Part shown: piece by piece, positions 26,341-35,573 of the stretch | How positions within the stretch are numbered: position 1 is the stretch's first letter | How the letters are laid out: the number at the start of each line of letters is the position of its first letter | Assembly (NCBI GenBank): GCA_938015595.1 | Contig: CALLPI010000017.1 | Location: 47,902 to 111,901 of the forward strand | Direction of reading: 5' to 3' | From: an uncultured Saprospiraceae bacterium | Lineage (GTDB): Bacteria > Bacteroidota > Bacteroidia > Chitinophagales > Saprospiraceae | Length of the DNA stretch: 64,000 bases | Position numbers and translations under genes: made by a program | Notes under the pieces: model-generated | Database searches by the model: none | What the model saw: only the letters and a program-made list of their open reading frames with translations | What the model was told of the DNA's origin: nothing

Positions 26341-29300
26341 TCATTGCTTGATCACCACCATTTTGCGGGTAGCGGAGTGCGTGCCAGAAGTCAGCGTGTA
26401 GTATAGTAAGCCGGAGCCAGGTATATCGGCAGCGTGGAGCCATATCTGGTTGTAGCCAGCCTCGAAGTAGCCGCGTTGCTCTTTGAGCACCTTGCCACTG
26501 GCATCGTGTACGCGCAGGCTAAAGAAGTCGCCTTCGGGCAGTTTGAAGCCAATCATGGTTTGCCCGTTGAAGGGGTTGGGCACATTCTGGTAGAGTTCAA
26601 AGCGGTCTTCATGGGCGGCAGTGCGCTCAAATTTCAGTTCTATGCCCAGTAGTTCGCCTTGGGGGTCGTAGGCTTCGGCGCGGGTATAGCGCGAGGTGAC
26701 GGCCAGTGCCTGCTCCAACTTACCCTGGTCTTTTGGCTTGAAGGAGAGCCAGAACAGCGTTTCGCCTTCGGCAGCGGGGTTGGCGTTGGCCATGAAGTCG
26801 GCGGGGCGGTTCCAGCTTACAGTGATCATACCCTCCTCTACTTTGGTCGTGCCAATGTGCTCTGTATCAAGGATGCCGAATACTACATCAAGGAACTCGA
26901 GTTTGGCGGCGTCAAATTCTATGGTCATCTGGAAGCCGGCGATGCCCTGCCAGTTGCGTGCCGTGATGGGTACGTTGATTTCCTTGCCGGGTTCCAGTAC
27001 CAGTTCGTTGGAGTAGAGGGTAAACGTGCCAGCCATACTGCGGTTGTCCACCGTTTGGCTGTTGGGGATGGCGCTGTTGTTCACGTCGCCGATTTTGATA
27101 GCAATGAAGTTGCGGTTCATCAACTGGCCTTGCAAGTTGCTCACCTGGATAGCCTCTGGGAAGGGCGTCTGCCAGGGGTTGGCTGGGTTGGGGAAGGTAA
27201 AATCGGCATCTATAAAGCGCCAACTGCTGTTTTGCGGGAAGTTGTTGGTAATGCCCAAGATGAGCCGCCGAATTTGAATAACATCCAGGGTGCTGATAGA
27301 CTTCGAATTGTTTACATCCGCTGCAATGAGTTTATAGGGCGAATCCAGCAGTTGCGTACCTAGAATGTGTCGGGTAATAAGGATGACGTCAAAGGTGGAC
27401 ACCCCGTTAATGGCGTTCATGTTGTAGGCAGGTGTCACGGTATAGGCTTCGCCTGCGGGTAGGTCTTCCAGTTCATATTGGCCACCTGGCTCGGTTTGAA
27501 CGCTCTGGGTCATATATCCGCTTAGGTTGACGTTGACGGCTTCCACTGGGTTGCCCTGTTCGTTGTAGATACCGCCTGCGATCATGCCGCTGGTCAGAGT
27601 ATTGACATCGCAACTGACCTGTGCGTTGGCCTGCACGATGACGAAAGTCTGGCAGGAGCTGTAGTTGGGGCCTTCAGTCATGCCGTTGGGCTGTACGCGG
27701 GTGGGATTGTTGGCGTTGTCCCAGGCATAAATTTCGATGATGTTAGTACCCAAGTTGTCGCAGGTAAGTACTAGTGCGGTTCGGGTGGGGTCGGGTGTTT
27801 GACCGGCCAGATTGATGGAGTAGCGCACGGGGCCGCTGCAATCGATAGGTGCTGGCGAGAGTACAAAATCGGTGGCTTGCAGGGTGATAGCCGAGCGGTC
27901 AAAATCGCCGTCGCCGTCAGCATCGGTGTTGGGAGGTAGCGGCATGAGTGCCCTGGATATGCCGTTGATGCACACGGGTATAGGCGCGCCGCAGTCTATT
28001 ACTGCGAAGGGTATGGTAATGCTGTTGGTATTGCCGCAACCATCGCGGAGGTTCACTACAAAGCGGTGGTTGCCAATAGGATATGTGCCGCTGATCATGT
28101 AGGCCGGATAGTTGACCAACAAGCCCTGGCCAGGGTTGACTGAGCCATCCAGCACACCGTCGGAGAAAGCATCTAGGAATACCTGTACCGAGACATCGTT
28201 GGGGGAGCAAAACTCTGTCACTGAAAAAGTAGTGGACACCACCGCCGTACAACTATTCTCCTCAGCACAGAAGGGCGCAGGCGGGGTAAAAGAAGCCGTA
28301 GGCTGTTGTGAGTCATACACCTTGATGACTTGGGTGTATTGCCAATAGCCGCGAGAAGGCGTAGTACGCCAGTAGCCAACGGGGTTGCTAGGGCTGCCGC
28401 AGGCAATGCCTCGCGTATTGGCAGTGGGTATGTTGTCAGCGTGGTTGTTGTTGCGGTCTATGTAGGTTTGATTGGAACGACGCAGCACCCACACGTCCTC
28501 GTCGCCGCCCTGGCCATCGCAGTCTTCATCGCGATTGATGACGATGGGTTCATCACTTCCATTGTACTCGCACCAGTTGATGACACGATAAGTGCGGAAA
28601 ATTTTGTAGCAAGCGCCTTCTGAAGCGGTGTATTTCTCATTGGTAACGCTCACGGCCATGTTGGCACAGCGCGAGGCTTGCACGATGATGGTATCCACCT
28701 CCGGCAGGCCGCACTCAGCGGAGGCGTCTTTGGGGAAGCGAATGCTGTAGTTATGCGTCAAACTAATGGTAATGACCTGCTGGCAGGTATTGGAAGAGAT
28801 ATTGCCAGCAGCATCCCTGGCACGGAAACGACGTACAATAGTGCCACTGCCACAGTTGCCCAATGTGACGATAGGACTAAGCTCTTCGGCATAGGCGCCA
28901 ATGCAGTTGTCTACTGCCTGTGGCGCGCCAAACATGGAGCGCAACATCACTGTATCGGTGGGTGAGAAGCCCTGCGGCAGCGAATCGCAGGAGATAGTGC
29001 GCGCCGGCGGCGCCATGCACACCGGGCGGGTCTTATCCTCTACAGTAAGCTCCGCCATACACACGTTTTGATTGCCATGCACATCGGTCACGCGGAGTTC
29101 AACGATGACGCGACGGCCCACATCGCAGCAGGAGAGTTCTATGAACGGCCCCCAGTCAGAGTAGTATGGCGTCACATTGAGGCAGGTCTCCGGATCTTGA
29201 GTGTAGTAGCGGCGCACTTCCAGGGCCGCGATACCGCAATTGTCGGTGCTACCTTCATTTACATCCTGGGCAAATACGCGGCCATAGCTATTGGATCCGA

Positions 29301-31740
29301 TAGAAACGATGAGGTTATCATCGCATACAGCAGTAGGCTGTATCTCGTCGCGTACAAAGAGGGGGCATTCTACCTGCGCCATGTTGCCGCGGCTGTCAGT
29401 GGCAATGTAGCGGAATCGGTGGTTGCCTATGGGGACGTTCTGGAAGAAAGGCTGTTGCCCTGGGCGTAGCGAATCGAGCACCACGGTCTGAATGTTGAAG
29501 CCCAACACCTGCCCCTGCGGCCCCAGTACAGGCACTTGCAGGTCGGTCACGATCATAATCTGCACTGTAAAGCTGCTGCAGTTGTCGGTCACAATGGGTG
29601 CCATGGCCTGCACTATGGCTGTACACTCAGTATTGCCGGTAGAAAACACAGGCGGATCGAGTATGCCATCACCATCGCGGTCTATGCCCATGGGGCAGGA
29701 GATGATAGGCGGTGAAAAGTCGTCCACGCGGATAATTTGACTGTACGTGCGGCTGTCGGCAGGGTTGCACTCATCCAGTACAGTCCAGCGGCGTATGAAA
29801 GTATAAACGTTGGGATTGTCAGGATCCACTACTTTAGCTTCGTCTTGCCAGGCAGCGGCCAGGTTGCAGAATACCGGATTGATACGGAAAATGCCGAATG
29901 CTGTTTCTATGTAGGGAAATCCTGTGGCCGAGGGGTGTGGATTGCCGTTGGGCGTAGTCTGAAACCCTACACTGCACTCTATTACTGTACTGGCTGGCGG
30001 GAAACGCAGGTCAGAGATGCGGGGCTTGCGCACGCGAATGGTCTGGGTGCAGGTACGGGTATTGCCGCTGCGATCGCGGGCAGTGAAGGTTCGGGTGATG
30101 ATCACTGGCCCACAATTGCCGTTAGTTTGCCGCGTATCGTTAAAGGTAACGGTCACCGGGCCACAGTTATCGGCAAACTCAGGCGCCCCTAGGTATTGTA
30201 AACTGTGCGGATTATTGAAGATGGAGTCGTGGTCGTTGCACACCAGGTCAAAGGTATCTCGTATCATCACATGGGCGATGTTGTTGATCAACCCTGGCCC
30301 GTCGCTATAAATCCTCCATTGATACGCCCCCAGCGCTCCCGGCGTGCGCGAGCTGGTGAACAATGTGTAGGTTTGGCCAGGCACCAGATTGGCGCTCAGG
30401 CGAATGATGGAATCCGGACTAATGTAGGGCACGCCGTCATCGGCCATGTCAATGACGTTCATACAAGGAAATGCCGGATTGAACAGACCCTGATACAACA
30501 CTCCTACACCTCGGCCAAACTGCGGGTCCAGTTCAAAAATATAGGTGTCAGCAGCGCTTACAGTGAATACGTAGCGGTCGTAGCGATGCAGCCCCATGGT
30601 GGGGTTGAGCTGTCCTACAAAACAACTATGACTGGATAAAGCCAAGGTGGAATCCGTCACCGTAAGTGCGCCGTTGAGCGTTTGCAGCGACTGGGTCACT
30701 ACGGCCTGGGTTACCTCCGGCGGGCAGCTCACAATGGTAGGCCGCACATCATCGGTGAAAGTAATGAAGTGATACACCTGGTAGTCGCTGTTCACTGCTG
30801 TAGTGATGGCGCGCAGGGTGAAGCCCACCCATTCCGGCCCGATAGAGTCGCCGATTGGGTTGCCCGGTACGTCAAACACAGTGACCCTGAAGTCATCTGG
30901 GCAAGGGTAGGCATTGAGGTCAGACAGTGTCATGGCCGGCGTTACTTTGGCAAAGCACTGGTTGTTGAGCGGCACGTTCAAAAAGTCAATTCCTGCCGGC
31001 CAGGGTGTGTTGCTGATAGTTACGTTCTGCTCCACAAAGGCTGTACAAGCTGGGTCGCCAGGGTTATTGGGTGTGCCAGCGCCAGCGTCGAAGGTGTAGC
31101 GCACAACATAAGTACCTGGCGGGCGCGTATTGGGGTCAAATACCGTGGCAGGTGCACCATTGATCGTGAACGACCCCGTGCCAGCCACACCCGCCCCCGC
31201 TGTACCTTGCAAAGTCACTGGTGCACTGGTGGGGCATAGCAGTGAAGGCAGATTCAGAATTTGCGGATTGGGATAGTAGCAGGCCTTACTCAAGCTCAGC
31301 GGTGGGTCTATACCATTGGTCACAGTGACGGAAAAGCCAGTTGAGTCCACATGGCGAAATACAAGCTGATAAACGCCTGAACCAGGCGACGCCTCTGGTA
31401 TGACTGTACCCAGCGGTATGGGTACAGGAGTAGCAGGCGGAGTCGGGCTAGTAGTCAGGAATAAGCCTGATGAGGGGGCAATTATCGTCCAAGTTTCGCC
31501 TGGGTTGGACTGGATAGTCAACGTATCTACAAACTGCCCGTTGCTCAAATTAGTGGCATTGTTTAAGCAATGACAAGCAGCCGTAGCTGAAATGGTCGGC
31601 GGCGGCACAAACAAGTACCGAAGAGTATGCAGCCCTTGGTAGCGCACGCCAGCGCCGGCCAGCAAAACTACAGAAGCTGTAGCCAGCAACCAGGCCATTT
31701 TGTGGCGTATCATACGTGTAAAAATTGCTGTGTGTCTCAT
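26341..31740 (-). CDS. Giant secreted multidomain protein with dockerin-like, cohesin-like and T9SS sorting domains
   Basis: About 1,800 aa from the ATG at 31740; the open frame extends to 31851, but an earlier start would add a Cys/His-rich leader without a signal. A hydrophobic segment (MAWLLATASVVLLAGAG) serves as signal or anchor. The middle is a series of HYR-like and Cys-rich beta-modules (repeated NCGPVTVTF-, TARDRSGNTRTC-like and DNCS-type units) separated by CPPEVTQ-like linkers. Near the C-terminus come a carboxypeptidase-regulatory-like module (GNPVEAVNVNLSGY), a dockerin-type calcium loop (ADVNNSKSISTLDVIQIRR), a cohesin-like sandwich (LVLEPGKEINVPITARNW; FQMTIEFDAAKLEF) and a T9SS CTD (ELYQNVPNPFNG; LRVHDASGKVL). 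Probably a surface adhesin or scaffold; no enzyme motif seen. Confidence 0.85.
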   Translation of the reverse strand: MRHTAIFTRMIRHKMAWLLATASVVLLAGAGVRYQGLHTLRYLFVPPPTISATAACHCLNNATNLSNGQFVDTLTIQSNPGETWTIIAPSSGLFLTTSPTPPATPVPIPLGTVIPEASPGSGVYQLVFRHVDSTGFSVTVTNGIDPPLSLSKACYYPNPQILNLPSLLCPTSAPVTLQGTAGAGVAGTGSFTINGAPATVFDPNTRPPGTYVVRYTFDAGAGTPNNPGDPACTAFVEQNVTISNTPWPAGIDFLNVPLNNQCFAKVTPAMTLSDLNAYPCPDDFRVTVFDVPGNPIGDSIGPEWVGFTLRAITTAVNSDYQVYHFITFTDDVRPTIVSCPPEVTQAVVTQSLQTLNGALTVTDSTLALSSHSCFVGQLNPTMGLHRYDRYVFTVSAADTYIFELDPQFGRGVGVLYQGLFNPAFPCMNVIDMADDGVPYISPDSIIRLSANLVPGQTYTLFTSSRTPGALGAYQWRIYSDGPGLINNIAHVMIRDTFDLVCNDHDSIFNNPHSLQYLGAPEFADNCGPVTVTFNDTRQTNGNCGPVIITRTFTARDRSGNTRTCTQTIRVRKPRISDLRFPPASTVIECSVGFQTTPNGNPHPSATGFPYIETAFGIFRINPVFCNLAAAWQDEAKVVDPDNPNVYTFIRRWTVLDECNPADSRTYSQIIRVDDFSPPIISCPMGIDRDGDGILDPPVFSTGNTECTAIVQAMAPIVTDNCSSFTVQIMIVTDLQVPVLGPQGQVLGFNIQTVVLDSLRPGQQPFFQNVPIGNHRFRYIATDSRGNMAQVECPLFVRDEIQPTAVCDDNLIVSIGSNSYGRVFAQDVNEGSTDNCGIAALEVRRYYTQDPETCLNVTPYYSDWGPFIELSCCDVGRRVIVELRVTDVHGNQNVCMAELTVEDKTRPVCMAPPARTISCDSLPQGFSPTDTVMLRSMFGAPQAVDNCIGAYAEELSPIVTLGNCGSGTIVRRFRARDAAGNISSNTCQQVITISLTHNYSIRFPKDASAECGLPEVDTIIVQASRCANMAVSVTNEKYTASEGACYKIFRTYRVINWCEYNGSDEPIVINRDEDCDGQGGDEDVWVLRRSNQTYIDRNNNHADNIPTANTRGIACGSPSNPVGYWRTTPSRGYWQYTQVIKVYDSQQPTASFTPPAPFCAEENSCTAVVSTTFSVTEFCSPNDVSVQVFLDAFSDGVLDGSVNPGQGLLVNYPAYMISGTYPIGNHRFVVNLRDGCGNTNSITIPFAVIDCGAPIPVCINGISRALMPLPPNTDADGDGDFDRSAITLQATDFVLSPAPIDCSGPVRYSINLAGQTPDPTRTALVLTCDNLGTNIIEIYAWDNANNPTRVQPNGMTEGPNYSSCQTFVIVQANAQVSCDVNTLTSGMIAGGIYNEQGNPVEAVNVNLSGYMTQSVQTEPGGQYELEDLPAGEAYTVTPAYNMNAINGVSTFDVILITRHILGTQLLDSPYKLIAADVNNSKSISTLDVIQIRRLILGITNNFPQNSSWRFIDADFTFPNPANPWQTPFPEAIQVSNLQGQLMNRNFIAIKIGDVNNSAIPNSQTVDNRSMAGTFTLYSNELVLEPGKEINVPITARNWQGIAGFQMTIEFDAAKLEFLDVVFGILDTEHIGTTKVEEGMITVSWNRPADFMANANPAAEGETLFWLSFKPKDQGKLEQALAVTSRYTRAEAYDPQGELLGIELKFERTAAHEDRFELYQNVPNPFNGQTMIGFKLPEGDFFSLRVHDASGKVLKEQRGYFEAGYNQIWLHAADIPGSGLLYYTLTSGTHSATRKMVVIKQ

Positions 31741-32237
31741 AGCACAACGCTTTTGAATGATGAAGGAATGCTCTCCGGTGGGCATCAGGCAATAGCACAA
31801 CGCCCCGCCGCACGCCGCTTGCGCCGCAGGATGCCAGTGCATTACCAGCATACTTTCCCGGATTATTTTGGGATGAATGAAATACGCCTATATACGTCCA
31901 AAAATGATGCCAATTTTGAGCGCGCACCGTTTGCTATGAAACGAATCACACATACACAACTGATAATCACAATGAAAAAGTCACACAAAAATGAAGAAGT
32001 GAGAATAGCAACGGAGCGGCTCTACGCTGGTTAGCTCCTGCGGCCTCACCTCATCAAGCAGCGTGAGTTGCTGCAAATGCACGAATGGCCTGCTGGCACA
32101 AGATGGCTTGTTGGCTGGCCCGTCTGCCAATAAGACTTTGCGCTTGGAATAAATACCTCCTCGGTGAAGAGTGGTTCTTCATAAAGAAAATTTGTGGTGC
32201 TAAAATTCGCCACTTGTAACCTACAGTCTTCCTAAGC
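31741..32237. other. Intergenic region between the giant T9SS gene and the broken terC gene
   Basis: About 500 bases on the 5' side of the giant gene, so it should hold its promoter. No exact -33/-7 pair was recognised. The 12-mer GCGTTGTGCTAT occurs twice on the minus strand within about 60 bases upstream of the start. No RNA gene was seen. Confidence 0.4.
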
Positions 32238-33080
32238 TCATTTTTGCTTTCCTTCATCTCCCTGTTGAGCCAGCTTCTGCAAACCATGCAACTGTATCGG
32301 CTCTTGGTGCTTGCGCAAGCGCATGTTTAAAAACTCTACAAACAGCGAAAACGCAATAGCAAAATACAAATAGCCCTTAGGTACAGAGCCTACCTCAGTA
32401 TCAGCAATAGATAAGTGTGCCAAGTGCGCCCCCTCGGCAATGAGCATAAACCCAATGAGGATGAGAAATGCCAGCCCTAGCATTTGTATGGTTGGATGTC
32501 GGTTGACAAAATTGCCCACCGGCGCAGCAAACAGCATCATAATGAGCACCGACACCACCACAGCGATGATCATGATGAGCAGCGCCCCCTTGAGGCCATT
32601 GGTCATGCCCACTGCCGTGAGAATGGAATCAAAAGAGAATACGATGTTGATGAGCGTGATCTGTACAACCACCTTTGGCAGGGTGTTCTTGAGCGCACCA
32701 CTTTGCCCCTGCACGGTGTCTGCGCCCTCCAGCTTGTGCCGTATTTCGGAAGTGCTCTTATAAAGTAAAAACAATCCCCCCGCAATCAGAATCAGGCTCT
32801 GACCCGAAAAACCGGCCTCTATCCAGTCGGCGTCAATTTCTATCCAGGGGTCTTCCATGGCAATGAGCCACGTTACTCCAAATAACAAAGCAATACGCAT
32901 AACCATAGCCAACAGTAAGCCTATGCTGGCGGCGCGCTTGCGCTGTTGAGCCGGCAACTTCTCAGAGGCAATGGAAATGAAAATGATGTTATCTATACCC
33001 AGTACAATCTCCAGGAAAGTGAGCGTGAGTAGCCCCAGCTAGGTGCCGGCAGCTCCCCAAATTGGCATTTCAAAGCTCAT
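32238..33080 (-). pseudogene. TerC-family membrane protein gene with an early in-frame TAG
   Basis: From the ATG at 33080 the frame reads MSFEMPIWGAAGT, stops at TAG (33041-33039, codon 14), then continues as LGLLTLTFLEIVLGIDNIIFIS and on to a normal end at 32238 (280 codons in all). The first TM with the metal-binding LEIVLGIDN motif lies after the stop. In TerC proteins the residue before [IVL]-x-LLTL is usually Trp, so TGG to TAG is the simplest explanation. The remainder is intact: GLLLAMVMRIALL, FSFDSILTAVGM and at least six further hydrophobic segments. Translation could restart downstream only at a TTG (32957), which would lose the first TM. TerC-type proteins are linked to metal (Mn) export or tellurite resistance. 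Pseudogene, sequencing error or suppressed stop cannot be separated here. Confidence 0.75.
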
Positions 33081-33217
33081 GGCGCTAAGTTTTTAAAGTG
33101 TAAGATTACAGAACATTTTCTATCCGAAGCAGCCATTTTTTGCACAAAGTCCTGATTTTTTCATCTTTGCTTCTCAAACGCAGCCCTCGCGCTGCGCTCA
33201 GCCATATCTTCCGCACC

Positions 33218-34288
33218 ATGAAAGCATCGGCCATTGTACTCACGCACGGCATGCTGGCCTCCGACATGGCCAAAACCTGCCACGGATTGCTGCGTGGCAC
33301 AGAGCGCTTTGACATCAAAGCCGTGATTGACTACGCCCATACTGGCCAGGATGCTGGCGCTGTGCTGGACGGCAAAGCCAGAAACGTACCCGTATTCGGC
33401 TCAGTCAGCGAATATATGATGCAGGCCGCCAATACCCCCCAATACTGCATCGTAGGCGTAGCCCTGCCCGGCGGCAAACTTCCCGATGCTTTTCGGACGC
33501 AGCTACTGGACGCCATGCGCTTTGGTATCTCCATCGTCAACGGCCTGCACACCTTGCTAGGCGATGACCCAGAGTTTAGCCGCGTAGCTCAAGACTACGG
33601 TGCAGCCATATTGGACGTGCGCCGGCCCCGACCCGCCAGCGAACTCCAGTTTTGGACGGGCGCCGTCATGCAGGTCAAAGCACCGCGCATTGCTGTACTG
33701 GGTACCGACTGCGCCTTGGGCAAGCGCACTACCTGTCGCTTCCTTATGGAAACCTGCCGTCAATACGGTATCCAGGCCGAGATGATCTACACCGGTCAAA
33801 CCGGCTGGATGCAGGGCAGCCGCTACGGGTTCATCTTCGATAGCACCCTCAACGACTTCATCAGCGGTGAAATTGAACGCGCCATCGTAGCCTGCGATCA
33901 GGAAGCCCGCCCCGATCTCATCCTCATCGAAGGCCAGTCAGCGCTGCGCAACCCCAGTGGCCCCTGCGGCGCAGAGTTTATCTGCTCTGGCGGCGCAAAG
34001 GGGGTGGTCTTACAACACGCCCCTGGGCGGCTGTACTACGAAGGCACGGAAGCCTTGCAATACCGCATCCCATCCATCGAATCGGAGATCGCCCTGATAC
34101 AGGCTTACGGTGCTCAAGTGCTGGGCATTACCCTCAACGAACAAGGCATGAACGACGCCGATCTGGAGGCCTGGCGCGCCCAAAAAGAAGTGCAACTGGG
34201 CATTCCGGTGCTGCGCCCGCTCAAAGAAGGCGTCGCACGACTGCTGCCCGTCATTCGGGCATTCCTGGAGGTGCATACTAAGCAATAA
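33218..34288 (+). CDS. DUF1611 family protein (P-loop, D-glutamate metabolism-type)
   Basis: About 356 aa from the ATG at 33218; the frame opens at 33140, but this start matches the family (MKASAIVLTHGM). The N-terminal domain (about 1-145) is the DUF1611_N type. The C-terminal P-loop domain has LGTDCALGKRTT at about 161-172 and IEGQSALRNPSG further on. Characterised members such as DgcN are reported to act as N-acetyltransferases in D-glutamate catabolism; whether this copy does the same is unknown, and the usual epimerase partner is absent here. It is divergent from the broken terC gene. Cytoplasmic. Confidence 0.75.
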   Translation: MKASAIVLTHGMLASDMAKTCHGLLRGTERFDIKAVIDYAHTGQDAGAVLDGKARNVPVFGSVSEYMMQAANTPQYCIVGVALPGGKLPDAFRTQLLDAMRFGISIVNGLHTLLGDDPEFSRVAQDYGAAILDVRRPRPASELQFWTGAVMQVKAPRIAVLGTDCALGKRTTCRFLMETCRQYGIQAEMIYTGQTGWMQGSRYGFIFDSTLNDFISGEIERAIVACDQEARPDLILIEGQSALRNPSGPCGAEFICSGGAKGVVLQHAPGRLYYEGTEALQYRIPSIESEIALIQAYGAQVLGITLNEQGMNDADLEAWRAQKEVQLGIPVLRPLKEGVARLLPVIRAFLEVHTKQ

Positions 34289-34668
34289 GCGCTCTGCCAT
34301 TGAGCATCCAAAACGACTGCCCCCTTGGCGGCTTTTGCCACTTTTGCCAATATCTTGCCCCCCAAGGCTCTCATTACCAAATATAGCCGATATTTAGGTG
34401 CATGCCATGATTAGAGGAAAAATTGAAATTGAAAAAAATAGCGCGGCTACTCGCTTCAACTCGCCCTGAGCTCCTGGCTTTCACAGGGCGAAGACGCATG
34501 GGCAAAGCCTTTTTGTTAGATGCCTTGTGATGTGAATTAAGGGTGTGTTTGGAGGTAATGGGGGGGGGCAGCCCTGCTTCGTCTGCGTAGCGCCCCCTCG
34601 CTAAGCAAATAAACTTGGTTTACACTGCGCTATGTACTAACCTTCACAGTTCGTCTTTAGCACAACGC
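34289..34668. other. Intergenic region with an ATPase remnant
   Basis: About 380 bases between convergent genes. It holds the ATPase fragment at 34407-34530; elsewhere it shows a run of nine or more G near 34560 and no gene. Confidence 0.45.
34407..34530 (+). pseudogene. Remnant of an AAA-type ATPase gene (N-terminus only)
   Basis: ATG at 34407 gives MIRGKIEIEK, then in the +1 frame IARLLASTRPELLAFTGRRRMGKAFLLDAL to TGA at 34530. Read together this is the start of a Bacteroidota ATPase of the archaeal-ATPase type, whose N-terminus typically runs KIEIEKL..LLAS..PELLAV.GRRRVGKT. The change of frame falls in a run of seven A, and the Walker A has been altered (GKA for GKT). No downstream part of the gene is present. 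It is a decayed fragment. Confidence 0.65.
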
Positions 34669-35496
34669 CTAGCGCCGCCGGCCATGCCTGCGCCATACCC
34701 ATACTGCAGCCAGGGCGATGACAAGCCACAGCGGCCAAAGATACACCATGCCCACCAGGAAGTCCTGGAAGCCATGCCAGCCCTGGGCAAAGTTAGTCCC
34801 GATGCGCCGCCAGAAGGAGGGGCGAGCTACGTCGGGCCGGTCAAAAGCTTGGTAGAGCGTCAGGTGTACGGTGCTGAGTTGCACTTGGTCGCGCAGGTAT
34901 CGCAATTGGCCTTCTACCGATTCAATTTCTTCGATAAGACTGCGCATTTGCTGTTCTACAGCCATAATATCGCTGACGGTTTTGGCTGAGCGCAAGATTT
35001 CGCGATAGCGCTCCAGGGTGGCGCGTTTGGCAGCCAGGCGGGTTTCAATGTCAATGAACTCGCGAGTGACGTCGCGGCTATCCACATTTTTACTGTCCAC
35101 GTGCAAGGCCAGGCGCTCTACTTCCATCAGAAAACTGTCGAGTTTTTCTGGCGCTATGCGTATTTGCATGTTGTTTTCGATGCGATAAGAGGAGCGTTGT
35201 TCAGCTTCGTTGGCTATGGTGGCCTGCATCTGCTTGACTACTTGCTTGAGGGCGTTGATGGCACGGCTGTAATCGTCCACTGAAACGGTCATGTAAGCGT
35301 TGCGAATGATGCGGGGCTGTAAGGCTTGCTGCATGTTTCCGTCGCTGCTTTCTGTTGATGCATTAAGGCCTTCAACCATTCTAGGCATTTCATCTTTTGC
35401 CATGGTGTCTGAGCCAACATAAGATTCTTGTGAGGGTTGATGATAACAGGCTTGAATTAGCAACCACAAGCCGAGCAAAACGAGTAGTTTTTTCAT
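34669..35496 (-). CDS. DUF4349 domain lipoprotein
   Basis: 275 aa. Lipoprotein signal MKKLLVLLGLWLLIQAC with Cys17. After a short acidic linker comes the DUF4349 domain (about 62-240): RIIRNAYMTVSVDDYSRAI, a long coiled coil (DIETRLAAKRATLERYREIL, ...EQQMRSLIEEIESVEGQLRYL) and a C-terminal TM (about 245-265, WPLWLVIALAAVWVW) followed by RRHGRRR. The topology is lipid anchor plus C-terminal TM with a basic cytoplasmic end. Function of the domain is not known. It is divergent from the dehydrogenase gene. Confidence 0.8.
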   Translation of the reverse strand: MKKLLVLLGLWLLIQACYHQPSQESYVGSDTMAKDEMPRMVEGLNASTESSDGNMQQALQPRIIRNAYMTVSVDDYSRAINALKQVVKQMQATIANEAEQRSSYRIENNMQIRIAPEKLDSFLMEVERLALHVDSKNVDSRDVTREFIDIETRLAAKRATLERYREILRSAKTVSDIMAVEQQMRSLIEEIESVEGQLRYLRDQVQLSTVHLTLYQAFDRPDVARPSFWRRIGTNFAQGWHGFQDFLVGMVYLWPLWLVIALAAVWVWRRHGRRR

Positions 35497-35573
35497 GGTG
35501 TTGAGCAGTTTTTTCTTAAAGATTCAGGATTTGTTCAAAATGCATAATCTTTGCGCATAATTTTTACATCATT

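Noticed and set aside
26659..27363. A 234-codon plus-strand frame inside the giant T9SS gene
   Set aside because: Antisense to the dockerin/cohesin region; no start signal and no motif.
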